Assembly (NCBI RefSeq): GCF_965118125.1
Contig: NZ_OZ221287.1
Location: 1 to 64,000, forward strand
From: Pararobbsia alpina_A
GTDB lineage: Bacteria > Pseudomonadota > Gammaproteobacteria > Burkholderiales > Burkholderiaceae
Length of the DNA stretch: 64,000 bases
Reading direction: 5' to 3'
The notes under the pieces are model-generated. The model saw only the letters and a list, made by a program, of their open reading frames with translations, searched no databases and was not told the origin of the DNA. This document shows positions 27,867 to 37,647 of the stretch, one piece after another; position 1 is the first letter of the stretch; the number at the start of each line of letters is the position of its first letter. Both the position numbers and the translations under genes were made by a program.

Positions 27867-29771
27867 ATGAGGTTGTATGCAAATCACGGTAAGAGCTTTA
27901 TCGAAGACTGCGAGCGAAATCAGATCGCTGAAAAGCTTCGCATCAGCTTTCCGTCCCTGACGGGCACGACTCCTTCGCCAAGCGAAGTTCACTCCTGGCA
28001 AAACTCTCTTCGCGCGCTCGCGTTGGTGTTTTCTCGCGCGGGCATGGGTAGCCAAGGCGTTATGCTCGAATTTCAATTGCCCACGAGTTCGAAGCGCATT
28101 GACTGTCTGCTCTGCGGATATGGAATCGACAGGGTGCCCACAGCAGTCGTAATCGAACTCAAGCAATGGGAAAAGTGCGAGGAGTCGGCCGGTGATAACG
28201 AGGTAGCGACGTTTCTGGGAGGGCGAGTACGCGATGTACTTCATCCATCGGCGCAGGTTGCTCGATATGCCTCGTATCTGCGAGACAACCATGAAGCCTG
28301 CCATTCTGATGCTCAACCCGTCCGAGTAGTTGGTTGTAGCTATTTACACAACTATTTCGCGAGCCCCGACGATGTCTTACTCGCAGACAAGTTTGCGACC
28401 GTCATGTCCGCTGCGCCTGTGTTTGCTGCCGACGACGTAGAGGAATTTGTGTCCTTTTTAGCCACGCATGTCGGTCATGGCGACGGGATAGAAGTGATGA
28501 GCAGGTTGGAAGAGAATCGTTATCGTCCCAGCAAGAAGCTCATGGATCACGTCGCCGGCGTGATCCAAAACAAACCTGAATACACACTGCTTGACGAGCA
28601 ACAGGTTGCGTTTGATGCAGTCATTTCGGCTGCCCGACGAGGTGTGCACAATCGCCAAAAGCAGGTAATCGTCATCAAAGGGGGGCCAGGCACCGGTAAG
28701 TCCGTACTAGCGATTAACCTTGTCGCGAGTCTCTTGGCGAATCACGACTCGACTCACTACGTGACTGGATCCAAGGCCTTTACCGAGACGTTGAGAAAGG
28801 TCATCGGCCAACGTGGACGTGAGCTTTTCACATATACGAACGGGTACGTGTCCGCCGAAGCGGACTCGGTTGACGTACTCGTCACCGACGAAGCGCATCG
28901 GATACGTGATGTGAGTAGCAATCGGTTCACACCCGCGACGAAGCGCTCGGGGATGAAGCAAGTCGAGGAACTCATTCGAGCTGCGCGTGTGTGCGTTTTT
29001 CTAGTCGATGACCATCAGGTCGTTCGCCCCGACGAACTCGGATCCGTGGCCTATATCCGCGAGTATGCACAGAAGCATCAATGCGTGATCCAGGAGTTCG
29101 AGCTCGAGGCACAGTTCCGCTGCAATGGCTCAGACAAGTTTGTCCGGTGGATCAATGGGATGTTAGAGATTGATGATGAATCGCCATTCCAATGGACTGG
29201 CAATGACGCCTTTGACTTTCAGATCTTTTCCACACCTGAAAGTCTCGAGCAAGCGATCCGAACAAAGATTCACACGGGCGCGAGCGGTCGACTGGTCGCG
29301 GGTTTCTGTTGGCCGTGGTCAAATCCCAACTCGGATGGGACGCTAACCCATGACGTCTCTATCGGAAACTTTAGTCGGCCGTGGAACGCAAGATCAGATA
29401 AAGGTCGGCTCGCGAAGGGCGTGCCCAAATCGTCGCTGTGGGCGTACGATCCGAATGGCATGAACCAAGTCGGTTGTGTGTACACCGCGCAGGGCTTCGA
29501 GTTTGACTATGCCGGCGTCATATTTGGGGACGACCTCCGATTCGAAGAGGGACATTGGGTCGCTGACAAGACGAGGTCGTACGACTCAACGGTCAAAAAG
29601 TCCAAAGAGGCCTACCGCCAATTCGTGAAGAACACTTATCGGGTCCTGCTATCTCGCGGAATCAAAGGTTGCTACGTATGTTTCTTGCATCCGGAGACTG
29701 AACAGTGGTTCCGTTCGCACGTGCTCGGTATGGAGGCGCCGCAGGTTGACACGACGTCTGAAGCAGCTTGA
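27867..29771 (+). CDS. Nuclease-helicase fusion, DUF2075 (Schlafen-like helicase) family
   Basis: A 634-residue protein. The N-terminal region looks like a PD-(D/E)XK nuclease: Glu68 (LEFQLP), RID at 77-79 and VIELK at 95-99. An SF1-type P-loop helicase of the DUF2075 family follows. Walker A GGPGTGKS is at 272-279, DEAH at 341-344, DDHQVVRPDE at 381-390, QFRCNGSDKFVRW at 416-428, YTAQGFEFDYAGVI at 539-552 and TYRVLLSRGIKG at 590-601. The family is poorly characterised. The MazG-like partner and accessory location suggest a two-gene antiviral system (inference). Confidence 0.87.
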   Translation: MRLYANHGKSFIEDCERNQIAEKLRISFPSLTGTTPSPSEVHSWQNSLRALALVFSRAGMGSQGVMLEFQLPTSSKRIDCLLCGYGIDRVPTAVVIELKQWEKCEESAGDNEVATFLGGRVRDVLHPSAQVARYASYLRDNHEACHSDAQPVRVVGCSYLHNYFASPDDVLLADKFATVMSAAPVFAADDVEEFVSFLATHVGHGDGIEVMSRLEENRYRPSKKLMDHVAGVIQNKPEYTLLDEQQVAFDAVISAARRGVHNRQKQVIVIKGGPGTGKSVLAINLVASLLANHDSTHYVTGSKAFTETLRKVIGQRGRELFTYTNGYVSAEADSVDVLVTDEAHRIRDVSSNRFTPATKRSGMKQVEELIRAARVCVFLVDDHQVVRPDELGSVAYIREYAQKHQCVIQEFELEAQFRCNGSDKFVRWINGMLEIDDESPFQWTGNDAFDFQIFSTPESLEQAIRTKIHTGASGRLVAGFCWPWSNPNSDGTLTHDVSIGNFSRPWNARSDKGRLAKGVPKSSLWAYDPNGMNQVGCVYTAQGFEFDYAGVIFGDDLRFEEGHWVADKTRSYDSTVKKSKEAYRQFVKNTYRVLLSRGIKGCYVCFLHPETEQWFRSHVLGMEAPQVDTTSEAA

Positions 29772-30079
29772 ACCGGTAGCGGTCGAAGTGGCGAAATGTC
29801 TCATTCGATCCGCGCAACTGTGCAATGTGGGAACGCCGCCACCGACCAGCGCCAACGTCAGACGACCCTAATCAGCCAAAACAGTCCGGTGACCCACGCT
29901 GCGAGATCGCTCCTACTTATCAGACCGTGATTTTTGGAGCCCGGTAGCTCGCGCGGAATTCCTCCGAGCACCCACTCCGATGCTTTTCCCCATGCGCCGC
30001 TACAATGCCGCTTTGCATTGCATGCGGCGCTGGGTCGCTTCGCCATATTGGTTGAAGGGCCGGCGCGGGCCTCTTATTT
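29772..30079. other. Intergenic region before the MBL-fold hydrolase
   Basis: 308 bp. It probably contains the right boundary of the MazG/helicase insertion and the promoter of the next gene: TACAAT at 30001-30006 is a good -10, although no clear -35 is visible. No repeats that would define the insertion ends were found. Confidence 0.4.
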
Positions 30080-30736
30080 ATGAAAGTCACCCTGATTCCC
30101 GTGACGCCGTTCCAGCAGAACTGCTCGCTGCTCGTCTGCGAGCAGACGCAGCGCGCGGCGGTTGTTGACCCAGGCGGCGACCTCGATCGCATCGAGGCCG
30201 AACTCAAGCGCCAGAACGTCACGCTCGAGAAAGTCCTGCTCACGCACGGTCACGTCGATCATTGCGCTGGCGCCTCGACACTTGCAGCCAAACACGGTGT
30301 GCCGATCGAAGGTCCGCATGAAGACGAGCGTTTCTGGATCGATCAACTGGGTGAGCAAAGCGTGCGCTTCGGTTTTCCGCCGGCCGAGGCGTTTGTGCCT
30401 GATCGCTGGCTTACCGATTCGGACACGGTTTCGTTCGGCGCGCAGACGCTCGATGTCTTCCATTGCCCCGGACATACGCCGGGCCACGTCGTGTTCGTGA
30501 GCCGTGAGCATCGTGTCGCGCTGGTCGGCGATGTCTTATTCAAGGGTTCGATCGGTCGCACGGACTTCCCGCGCGGCAATCATCAGAATTTGCTCGACTC
30601 GATCAGCACGAAGCTCTGGCCGCTCGGCGACGACATCGTCTTCGTGCCGGGCCACGGTCCGACTTCGACGTTCGGTGCCGAGCGCCGCTCAAATCCCTTT
30701 GTCAGCGATGCTGCCCTCGCCCGGAGTCGCGCATGA
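30080..30736 (+). CDS. MBL-fold hydrolase, glyoxalase II-like (YcbL type)
   Basis: A 218-residue metallo-beta-lactamase-fold hydrolase. The zinc motif THGHVDH is at residues 55-61, with further ligands in HCPGHTPGH near 133, VGDVLFKGSIGRTD near 150 and VPGHGPTS near 195. The short length without the C-terminal glyoxalase II helical domain matches the YcbL/GloC type, which hydrolyses S-lactoylglutathione or similar thioesters. Its last four bases overlap the ATG of the exonuclease gene (ATGA). Confidence 0.88.
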   Translation: MKVTLIPVTPFQQNCSLLVCEQTQRAAVVDPGGDLDRIEAELKRQNVTLEKVLLTHGHVDHCAGASTLAAKHGVPIEGPHEDERFWIDQLGEQSVRFGFPPAEAFVPDRWLTDSDTVSFGAQTLDVFHCPGHTPGHVVFVSREHRVALVGDVLFKGSIGRTDFPRGNHQNLLDSISTKLWPLGDDIVFVPGHGPTSTFGAERRSNPFVSDAALARSRA

Positions 30737-31404
30737 CGGTCGAAATCTATGTAAGCACGGACGTTGAAGCCGACGGTCCGATCCCCGGTCCGCACTCGAT
30801 GCTGAGCTTTGCTTCGGCGGCTTATACGGCGGACAAGCAACTGATCGGCACGTTCAGCGCGAACCTCGAAACGCTGCCTGATGCGAAGGCGCATCCGGTG
30901 CAGGAAGCGTGGTGGAAGACGCAGCCTGAAGCGTGGGCGGCGTGTCGTATCGATTTGCAGGCGCCGGAGACGGCGCTGCCGGCTTATGTCGAGTGGGTCG
31001 AGAAGCTGCCGGGTAAGCCGGTGTTTGTTGCGTATCCGGCGGGCTTCGATTTCACCTATATGTTCTGGTACATGATGCGTTTTGCCGAGCGCTGCCCGTT
31101 CTCGTGGTCGGCGCTGGATATCAAGACGCTGGCGTTTGCGATGACGGGGCTACCGTATCGGAAGAGCATCAAGCCTCGACTGCCGTCGCAATGGTTCGAT
31201 CCGCATCCGCACACGCACGTGGCGCTCGACGATGCGATCGAACAAGGTGCCCTCTTCTGCAACATGCTTGCTGAATTGCGGAAGCGTGAGGCGCGTTACG
31301 CCGAACTGGATGCGTTGCATCCGGTGAAGGCGGAGCCGCAGACGAAAGCCGAATCGGGCCCGCCGCCGGGTGACGATGTCGAAGAAGGCGAGCAGGACGC
31401 TTAA
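30733..31404 (+). CDS. DEDDh-type 3'-5' exonuclease-like protein
   Basis: A 223-residue protein with an RNase-H-like exonuclease fold. DVEADGP (Asp10, Glu12) is exo I, FVAYPAGFDFTYMF near 97 is exo II, and HVALDDAIEQG near 164 gives the His and Asp of exo III. The C-terminal 35 residues are acidic and probably disordered. Substrate (DNA or RNA) cannot be told. Translation is coupled to the upstream MBL-fold gene. Confidence 0.82.
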   Translation: MTVEIYVSTDVEADGPIPGPHSMLSFASAAYTADKQLIGTFSANLETLPDAKAHPVQEAWWKTQPEAWAACRIDLQAPETALPAYVEWVEKLPGKPVFVAYPAGFDFTYMFWYMMRFAERCPFSWSALDIKTLAFAMTGLPYRKSIKPRLPSQWFDPHPHTHVALDDAIEQGALFCNMLAELRKREARYAELDALHPVKAEPQTKAESGPPPGDDVEEGEQDA

Positions 31405-31477
31405 AGGTTCAAAGAAATTCCTCGGGCCGGTGCGTGGCGATTGTCAAAGCAATCCAACCAATCCACTGTCCCGAATC

Positions 31478-32776
31478 TCAAACTCTTCCCGGTACCGCCC
31501 GCTCCCGCGCGGGTGCGTGTTCGATGGCGCGGGCGAGTGCGGCTTCGACGCGTTCGATATAGGCGGCTTCGCTGAAGCGTCGGCGAGCCATGTCGCGGCC
31601 GGCGTTGGCGAGTGACGTGGCGTAGTCGGGGTCGCGCCTCAGCACACCTAGAGCGCTCGCAAGCGCGCGCGCGTCGCCGGGTCCGGTGAGCAAGCCCGTC
31701 TGACCGTCGTCGACGATTTCCATCACACCACCTGCGCGTGCGGCGATGATCGGCTTGCCCGCGAGCATGCCTTCGACGACAACGCGTCCGAACGGCTCGG
31801 GCGCGATCGACGTGTGCACGACGACATCCATCGCGGCCATCCACGCAGCGACGTCGTTCTGAAACCCCGCAAAGTGAATGCGCGGCTCGAGACCCAGGCG
31901 CGCGATCTGCTCGTGCAAACGCGCGGCGTACTCGTCCTCACCAAACAGCGGCGCGCCGACGAGCACGACGTGAATCTCCGACACTCGGCCTGAACGCGCC
32001 GAGGGCGCATGTCCGCGATCACGCACACCGCCAACAGGTCGCCGCTCAAACGCATCGTGCTCGTCGACGAGCAACTGCGCGACGGCGTCGATCAGCACAT
32101 GCTGTCCCTTCCAGTGCGCGAGCCGGCTAAAGAGCCCGACGCACCACGCATCGGTCGGCACACCCAGCGCCGCGCGAATCGCACGGTGCTGCGTATTCAC
32201 CGTCAGATCAAACGGCGCGGGATCGATGCCGTTGTAGGCAATATCCACAACCCGATCACGCCGCCCCGTCAATTCAGCCAGCGCATCAGCCGCAGCCTTC
32301 GAATTGACGATGGTCGCATCCGCAAACGGCGCGAGCGTTCGCACGATGCGACGCTGAAGACCACCGAAATGCTCGCGGCTCATGATGTCGTGGAGGAACC
32401 AGATCACCGGACGCCGGATAAAAAGCCGCGTCATCGTGCCGAGCACGAAGGCCTTTTGCGTATTGACGAAGATCGCGTCGTAGTCGCGCGCAAGCTTTGC
32501 GAGCGCACGCACCTGACTCAGCACCGGACCGATAGCCCGAAGTGCGGCCAACGCGGCGCCTGTCTTTCGCACCTTCGACACGCCCGCATTGACAAGCAAA
32601 TGCACGGTCACACCGGCGGCTTCGAGTCGTTCCCGAAACGGCCCGTCCTGCAGCAGCACGACCGCGCAGCGTTCGCGGTATCGCACGGCGATCGGTAGTA
32701 AGGCGAGTTCTGCGCCGCCAAGCTCGCCGCTCTGATCGACAAACAGGATGCGCGCTTCGGAACCCGTCATGGTCAT
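31478..32776 (-). CDS. Glycosyltransferase family 4
   Basis: A 432-residue GT-B glycosyltransferase. The N-terminal DQSGELGGAEL acceptor loop near residue 12 is followed by FVNTQKAFVLG. The C-terminal GT4 core carries LFSRLAHWKGQHVLIDA (about 225) and HTSIAPEPFGRVVVEGMLAGKPIIAA (about 345). The start is the ATG at 32776, just after the stop of the upstream gene with GAGG five bases before it; longer versions add an unconserved basic tail. It is the last gene of the second minus-strand exopolysaccharide unit and should add one sugar of the repeat unit. Donor and linkage are unknown. Confidence 0.88.
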   Translation of the reverse strand: MTMTGSEARILFVDQSGELGGAELALLPIAVRYRERCAVVLLQDGPFRERLEAAGVTVHLLVNAGVSKVRKTGAALAALRAIGPVLSQVRALAKLARDYDAIFVNTQKAFVLGTMTRLFIRRPVIWFLHDIMSREHFGGLQRRIVRTLAPFADATIVNSKAAADALAELTGRRDRVVDIAYNGIDPAPFDLTVNTQHRAIRAALGVPTDAWCVGLFSRLAHWKGQHVLIDAVAQLLVDEHDAFERRPVGGVRDRGHAPSARSGRVSEIHVVLVGAPLFGEDEYAARLHEQIARLGLEPRIHFAGFQNDVAAWMAAMDVVVHTSIAPEPFGRVVVEGMLAGKPIIAARAGGVMEIVDDGQTGLLTGPGDARALASALGVLRRDPDYATSLANAGRDMARRRFSEAAYIERVEAALARAIEHAPARERAVPGRV

Positions 32777-32783
32777 AGTGGCC

Positions 32784-33884
32784 TCAGTGTCCGGGCGACT
32801 GGAAGGTCGGGTCGGCTTCGTGCGCTGCCCGCGCGGCAAGCGATTCGCGATAAATGTCGAGATACGCCGCATGCATGCGTGCGACGGTCAGTCGTTCGAG
32901 GCCCTCTTTGGCGTGTTGCTGCCATTGCTTGAGGCGTGCAGGATCCTGAAGCAGCGTCGTGATTGCGTGGGCCATGGCGGCGGCATCGCCCGACTGCACA
33001 AGCGTACCGGCCTTGCCGTCATCCAGCGCCGCAACTGGCCCCGGCGAGCGAACGGCCACAATCGCACACCCCGCCTCACGCGCTTCATTGAGCACGACCG
33101 GCCACGTATCGGACTGTGCGCTCGCCACGAACACATCGGCGGCCGCCAGATAGCTGCGCGGGTCCTTCACAAAGCCTTCGAAATGCACGCGTCCCGCGAG
33201 TGCTGGCGCATCGGCCTCTTCGATCAGACGCATGCGATCGGCACCTTCACCGACGATATACAGATGCGCGTCCGGTGTTTTCTCGAGCACGTGCTCGAAT
33301 GCGCGAAGCAGATCGAACACGCCCTTGCGCTCGGTGAGCTTCGTCACGCTGACGACGTTGGGGTGCAGCAGCTCGACCGGCTCCGGCGCGCCGTTATAGC
33401 GAAGGGTGCCGACCGTGCCGCTTGGAATCACACGCACCCGATCGGCCGGAATGCCGCGCGACACCAAAGGCTGCGCGATCGTCGGCGTCGAAGCGATCAG
33501 CATGTCGCCGGCGCCCATCGCGCGCGACGACTTCTGATACTCGCCCTGCACCGTCACGATCAACGAGTATTCGCCGCCGACGGCCGCGAGACGCGCCAGC
33601 ACCGCACCGGTCAGCATATGCGCATGAACAATCTGCGGCCGCTCACGCGACACGACGAGCCGGAAGCGCGACAGCATCGCAGGCAGCGCAAACACGTTCT
33701 TGCGCTGAACGAGACGGACATGCGACACGCGGTGCGCAGCCAGCATCGACTCAAACGCCCCGCCGCTCGACGCGACGCTCACATGATGACCATCGTCGGC
33801 CTGCGCGCACGCGAGGTCGATCATGGTGTTGACGGCACCGGAGCCGAGCGTGTCGGTATGGTTCGCGAGATGCAGGATTCTCAC
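32784..33884 (-). CDS. Glycosyltransferase family 4
   Basis: A 366-residue GT-B enzyme. HTDTLGSGAVNTMIDLA is the N-terminal acceptor region. The C-terminal core reads SVTKLTERKGVFDLLRAFE, then ASAQSDTWPVVLNEAREAGCAIVA. I place the start at a GTG (33884) that overlaps the flippase stop by 4 bp (GTGA) and has GGAG 8 bases upstream. The frame stays open far upstream inside the flippase gene, but that part is not glycosyltransferase sequence. Cytoplasmic, acting on a lipid-linked intermediate. Confidence 0.87.
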   Translation of the reverse strand: MRILHLANHTDTLGSGAVNTMIDLACAQADDGHHVSVASSGGAFESMLAAHRVSHVRLVQRKNVFALPAMLSRFRLVVSRERPQIVHAHMLTGAVLARLAAVGGEYSLIVTVQGEYQKSSRAMGAGDMLIASTPTIAQPLVSRGIPADRVRVIPSGTVGTLRYNGAPEPVELLHPNVVSVTKLTERKGVFDLLRAFEHVLEKTPDAHLYIVGEGADRMRLIEEADAPALAGRVHFEGFVKDPRSYLAAADVFVASAQSDTWPVVLNEAREAGCAIVAVRSPGPVAALDDGKAGTLVQSGDAAAMAHAITTLLQDPARLKQWQQHAKEGLERLTVARMHAAYLDIYRESLAARAAHEADPTFQSPGH

Positions 33885-35371
33885 TTCGCGGTCTCCGGCG
33901 ACTTCATCAATGAGGGCGCAAAGCGCGAAATGACCATGCGCACGAGGGTGCGCAAGCCCGGGGAAGTGACCCACGACCAGACAACGCTGCCAATAAAGAC
34001 GAGCGCACCGACGCTGAGCGAGACGACCACACCGAAGCGATCGCTGAGCGGCGCAGCCAATGCAATCGACGCGCCCAGAAAGCCCAGATGCACAAGCGAC
34101 TCGATGACCATCGTCCGCGCACGAATCCGCGCAAGCCACGACAGCACGACGTTCTCGATCGCCGCGCGGGTGAGCACGACGAGCGCGCCGCCCATGATTC
34201 CGTAGAAATGAATGCCGGCCCACAGCGCCGCAGCCACCACGGGCAGCGTGATCAGCGACACGCGCGTCGACGCAGCCGGCGTCCCCTGTGCTTGCAACAG
34301 GATGCGCGCGAGGTTCGATTGCCCGTAGAACCAGACGGCGATGATCAACACACGACCGACCGGCAACGACGCAACGGCCACCGAGTGTCCGACCCACAGA
34401 TGCATAAACGGGCCGAGACCAAAGATGCCGATCACGCACAGCGGCGTGAGCACGCCGTTCATAAACGACAGGCCATCTCGCGCGACGCGGTCCGCGCCAT
34501 CACGCTCGAGCGCCGACAGTCGCGGGAACAAAGTCCGATGCAAGGCGACCTGCAGCAATTGCAGCTTGGTCACGAGGTTCTGCGGCACGGCGTAGTACGT
34601 CACGTAGCGCGCGCCCATCAGCATGCCGATCAAGGTGCGATCGAGCGTATCGGCGATGCCGCTTGCCGCATTGCCGAGCACGACCCAGCCGCCGAAGCCG
34701 AACAACTCGCGCACCAGCACCCATTCGGGCCGCAGCACACGCCGCACGTCGAGAATCCGGATCACGGCGACGCCGAGCATCGTGCCAGCGATGAGTCGCG
34801 CAACGATCGCAGCGGCGATGACAACGGGCAACGTCGCGCCGAAGACGAGTGCAGCACCGATCGGCAGTAACTGGAAAATAAACGTGCCCAGCGTCTGGTT
34901 CGTGTTGAACACGCCGAACCGCTCGGCGCCGTTGATTGCGCCGGCAAACACCCACGACACATTGCTGATCGGCACCGCGAGCGCAAGCCAGGGCACAGCC
35001 GCCATGACTTCACGCTGCAACGGCGTGGTCGCATAGCCGAGCCAGTAGTACGCCCCCGCCCCCGCCAGCACCACGACCGAGCCAATCAGTCCCGTGCCGA
35101 GATTGAGCCAGAACGCGCTCCAGAACAACCGTGCGCGCAGTTCGGTGTCGCCGCTCGCGCACGCCTTCGAGATCTGGTTCTCTGTCGCGATGCTCATGCC
35201 GAAATCGAGCACCCCAAAATAGCCGATCAATGTCCAGACGAGCGCAACAAAGCCGTACCGGTCCACACCCAGCAAGTGGATGTAGGTCGGTATCGTCGCC
35301 AGCGAAATGAACGTCGGGAGCACCAGCCCCGCGAAATTGATCGCGACGTTCTTCAGTATCGCCCTTTCCAT
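33881..35371 (-). CDS. wzx: Polysaccharide flippase, Wzx/MurJ-like (MOP superfamily)
   Basis: A 496-residue membrane protein with about 12-14 hydrophobic helices. The start at MERAILKNVAINFAGLV gives the usual short cytoplasmic tail before helix 1; an 18-residue upstream extension is rejected. LGVDRYGFVALVWTLIGYFGVLDFGM is the Polysacc_synt family block. It should flip undecaprenyl-linked repeat units to the periplasm for the polymerase encoded at 42-44 kb. It overlaps the downstream GT4 gene and follows the beta-propeller gene by 17 bp. Confidence 0.88.
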   Translation of the reverse strand: MERAILKNVAINFAGLVLPTFISLATIPTYIHLLGVDRYGFVALVWTLIGYFGVLDFGMSIATENQISKACASGDTELRARLFWSAFWLNLGTGLIGSVVVLAGAGAYYWLGYATTPLQREVMAAVPWLALAVPISNVSWVFAGAINGAERFGVFNTNQTLGTFIFQLLPIGAALVFGATLPVVIAAAIVARLIAGTMLGVAVIRILDVRRVLRPEWVLVRELFGFGGWVVLGNAASGIADTLDRTLIGMLMGARYVTYYAVPQNLVTKLQLLQVALHRTLFPRLSALERDGADRVARDGLSFMNGVLTPLCVIGIFGLGPFMHLWVGHSVAVASLPVGRVLIIAVWFYGQSNLARILLQAQGTPAASTRVSLITLPVVAAALWAGIHFYGIMGGALVVLTRAAIENVVLSWLARIRARTMVIESLVHLGFLGASIALAAPLSDRFGVVVSLSVGALVFIGSVVWSWVTSPGLRTLVRMVISRFAPSLMKSPETAK

Positions 35372-35388
35372 GCGCCCGCCCTTTGCCC

Positions 35389-37647
35389 CTATGAGTGCGC
35401 GGCCGCCGGCTTGTCCGGCGTCCATCGATACATCATCACTTTGCCCCGTTCGTCTTCCTCGACGAACACGAGGTACTCACCATTCGCGCGCCGATACGCC
35501 GTGATCGGCATCTGCACATCGGTCCATCCGCTCGTAGACCCGACTTCGGGTCCCGGATGGATTTCGCCGACCGGCACACCCTTCTCCGCATCGTAGACCC
35601 GGACCGTGCCTCCCACCCGTTCGACAACGAACAGATAGTCACCTTCTTGTGTCATTCCTTCGGTCGGTGCCGCTTTGGGCCCCCAGCTATCGACAGCGAT
35701 CGTGTAACGCAGCTCCGGATGCGTGCTCCAGTGATCGAAGCGCGCAATCAGCTTGCCGGTGCCGTTCCAGTCATGCTCGTCCCACGCGTATTGCGCACTG
35801 GCCCCCGCGAGGTACATCGTGTCGGTCTCGGGCACGTACTGGATCCGCGCAACGCGCGTGAACGGCGCGGGCAGTGCCTCTGTGCTCGAATGCGCGAAGT
35901 CGTATCGCGGGTTGCCGATACGATCGAGTCCCTGCATCCGATAGCGGCGCAGACCGTGTTCGCCCAGCCCTTCCCAGATGTCGCCGCGCATATCGACGTA
36001 CCAGCAGCTCGCGTCTTCCGCCGAGCCCAACGCCTGAAACTCTCCCGCCTCGGGCGCGCCGTCGCCATTGCCGTCGCGCCAGATCCACGCACTGTGCTCG
36101 GGGCGCTGCGGCGGCCACGGCAACGGATGCGCGCTGACCAGTCCCGATGGAATCGCGGTCTCGCCGTCGTGCGCCGCATCGAATCGGTAAATCTTCACGA
36201 AGTCCGAATACATGTCCGTGTAGAACACGAAACGCTTTCCGTCGATCCGCCGCACCATCGGCATGCCGCGCTCGCTGCGTCCTGCCTCATACAGCGCGTC
36301 GTCGGCGTACCTGAACCGGTCCGCTGTGTAGCCCGCTGCCTTCCATTCGCTGCCCGGCACGGTCTTCGAGAGATCCAGCACGAAGTGCCAGGTGCCCGTG
36401 AACACCGACAGCGTGTTGCCGTCGGCCGACACGTCGCCGCGATCGACATCTGCACCGTCGACGAACATCAATCCCTGCAGACTGAACAAGCGATGCCCGT
36501 CGGGTCCATACCCCTCGAGCACCGCGCCATCGCCGACGCCGCCGTTATCCGTGCCGATCGTTCGCGGCCCGCGCCCGTCCATCGAGACATAGACGTTCCC
36601 GTGCGGATCGGCGGCGACACTCGTCAAACCATTGAATCGCTGCGGACCCGGCACACCCGGCGTGCCGCTGAGAATTCCTCGTGCTTCGCCAAGCGTCGCA
36701 TCGAGGTGCCAGCCATCGGCTCCTGTCGCAAAAACTAGAATTTGCTGCCGCTGGCCGTTGTCAGCTATCAATAACCGGCCTTTTTGATCGAAGGCAATCG
36801 ACACGGGAACGACACCTGGCGGGAGTGCGATCTTGTCGCGCAACACGGTGCCGGTCGCCGAATAGTGCGCAAGCCGGGGCGTGGCGCTCTGGATATCGAC
36901 GATGGCCCACAGGCTGCCGTCCGGTGCAAGCGCCAGCGCGCCGGGATGGTCCGCTTGCCAGCTCGCGCCGGCCTGCATGGTCATCGCATCGTAGGTGCGA
37001 ATCTCATTGGTGAACTGATTGGCGACGTAGAGCGTGCGGTCGTCGGCCGCGAGTCCGCGAATGCCGGCATCGACCTTCTCCCCGACTTCGTTGACGATCA
37101 GAAAACTCCGGGCGACTGCGTTGCCCGCATTGCCTCGGCCGCCTGCGAAGGGCACGCCTTCCGCAATATCGCCGACCTTTCTGCGCGTCACGCCGGTCCA
37201 GCGACGTCCCTTCTCGGGGTAGTCACCGCGACCGACGAGGTTGCCGCCTTCGTTATCGATCGACGCGCTCGCATACACGTAGCGCGAGTTGACGGCAATT
37301 GCATCGCCGCCGCCATTGCCCCATCCGTGCGTCTGCATGCCGTAGGTCACATGCCCGTCGCGCCATGCGCCGAGCTCGCCGCCGGCTTCGTCCCATGGCG
37401 CGTTCGTGTAGACCGTGCCGTCCGCGCCTGCAGCGATCGCCTCGATGTCCATCTGCACCCATTGGCGCTGGCCGTTCGGGCCGGGCGCGCCGCCAAAGGT
37501 GTTGCCGATCCAGGACGTCCGGTAGGTCAGCATGCTGGCGCCATCGGCCGACATCACGCCGAATGCAACGACGGCGCCCAGCATCGCGCACACGCGAGGC
37601 CAGGCACTTCGCCACCGGGCGCGCGCGTCGAGCACTTTCCACCTCAT
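35389..37647 (-). CDS. Secreted beta-propeller (NHL/SMP-30-like) protein of the exopolysaccharide locus
   Basis: A 752-residue protein. An N-terminal signal peptide (about residues 15-37, cut near ADGAS) is followed by many blades of NHL/SMP-30-like repeats such as IRGLAADDRTLYVANQF, PGALALAPDGSLWAI and VSIAFDQKGRLLIADNG. A DGNGDGAPEAGEFQ segment (about 530) is a calcium-loop-like insert. It is probably periplasmic or extracellular. It is the first gene of the unit with wzx and two glycosyltransferases, so it may bind, modify or cleave the polymer; no catalytic signature was recognised. The start could also be the downstream ATG that begins MLGAVVAFG. Confidence 0.78.
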   Translation of the reverse strand: MRWKVLDARARWRSAWPRVCAMLGAVVAFGVMSADGASMLTYRTSWIGNTFGGAPGPNGQRQWVQMDIEAIAAGADGTVYTNAPWDEAGGELGAWRDGHVTYGMQTHGWGNGGGDAIAVNSRYVYASASIDNEGGNLVGRGDYPEKGRRWTGVTRRKVGDIAEGVPFAGGRGNAGNAVARSFLIVNEVGEKVDAGIRGLAADDRTLYVANQFTNEIRTYDAMTMQAGASWQADHPGALALAPDGSLWAIVDIQSATPRLAHYSATGTVLRDKIALPPGVVPVSIAFDQKGRLLIADNGQRQQILVFATGADGWHLDATLGEARGILSGTPGVPGPQRFNGLTSVAADPHGNVYVSMDGRGPRTIGTDNGGVGDGAVLEGYGPDGHRLFSLQGLMFVDGADVDRGDVSADGNTLSVFTGTWHFVLDLSKTVPGSEWKAAGYTADRFRYADDALYEAGRSERGMPMVRRIDGKRFVFYTDMYSDFVKIYRFDAAHDGETAIPSGLVSAHPLPWPPQRPEHSAWIWRDGNGDGAPEAGEFQALGSAEDASCWYVDMRGDIWEGLGEHGLRRYRMQGLDRIGNPRYDFAHSSTEALPAPFTRVARIQYVPETDTMYLAGASAQYAWDEHDWNGTGKLIARFDHWSTHPELRYTIAVDSWGPKAAPTEGMTQEGDYLFVVERVGGTVRVYDAEKGVPVGEIHPGPEVGSTSGWTDVQMPITAYRRANGEYLVFVEEDERGKVMMYRWTPDKPAAAHS

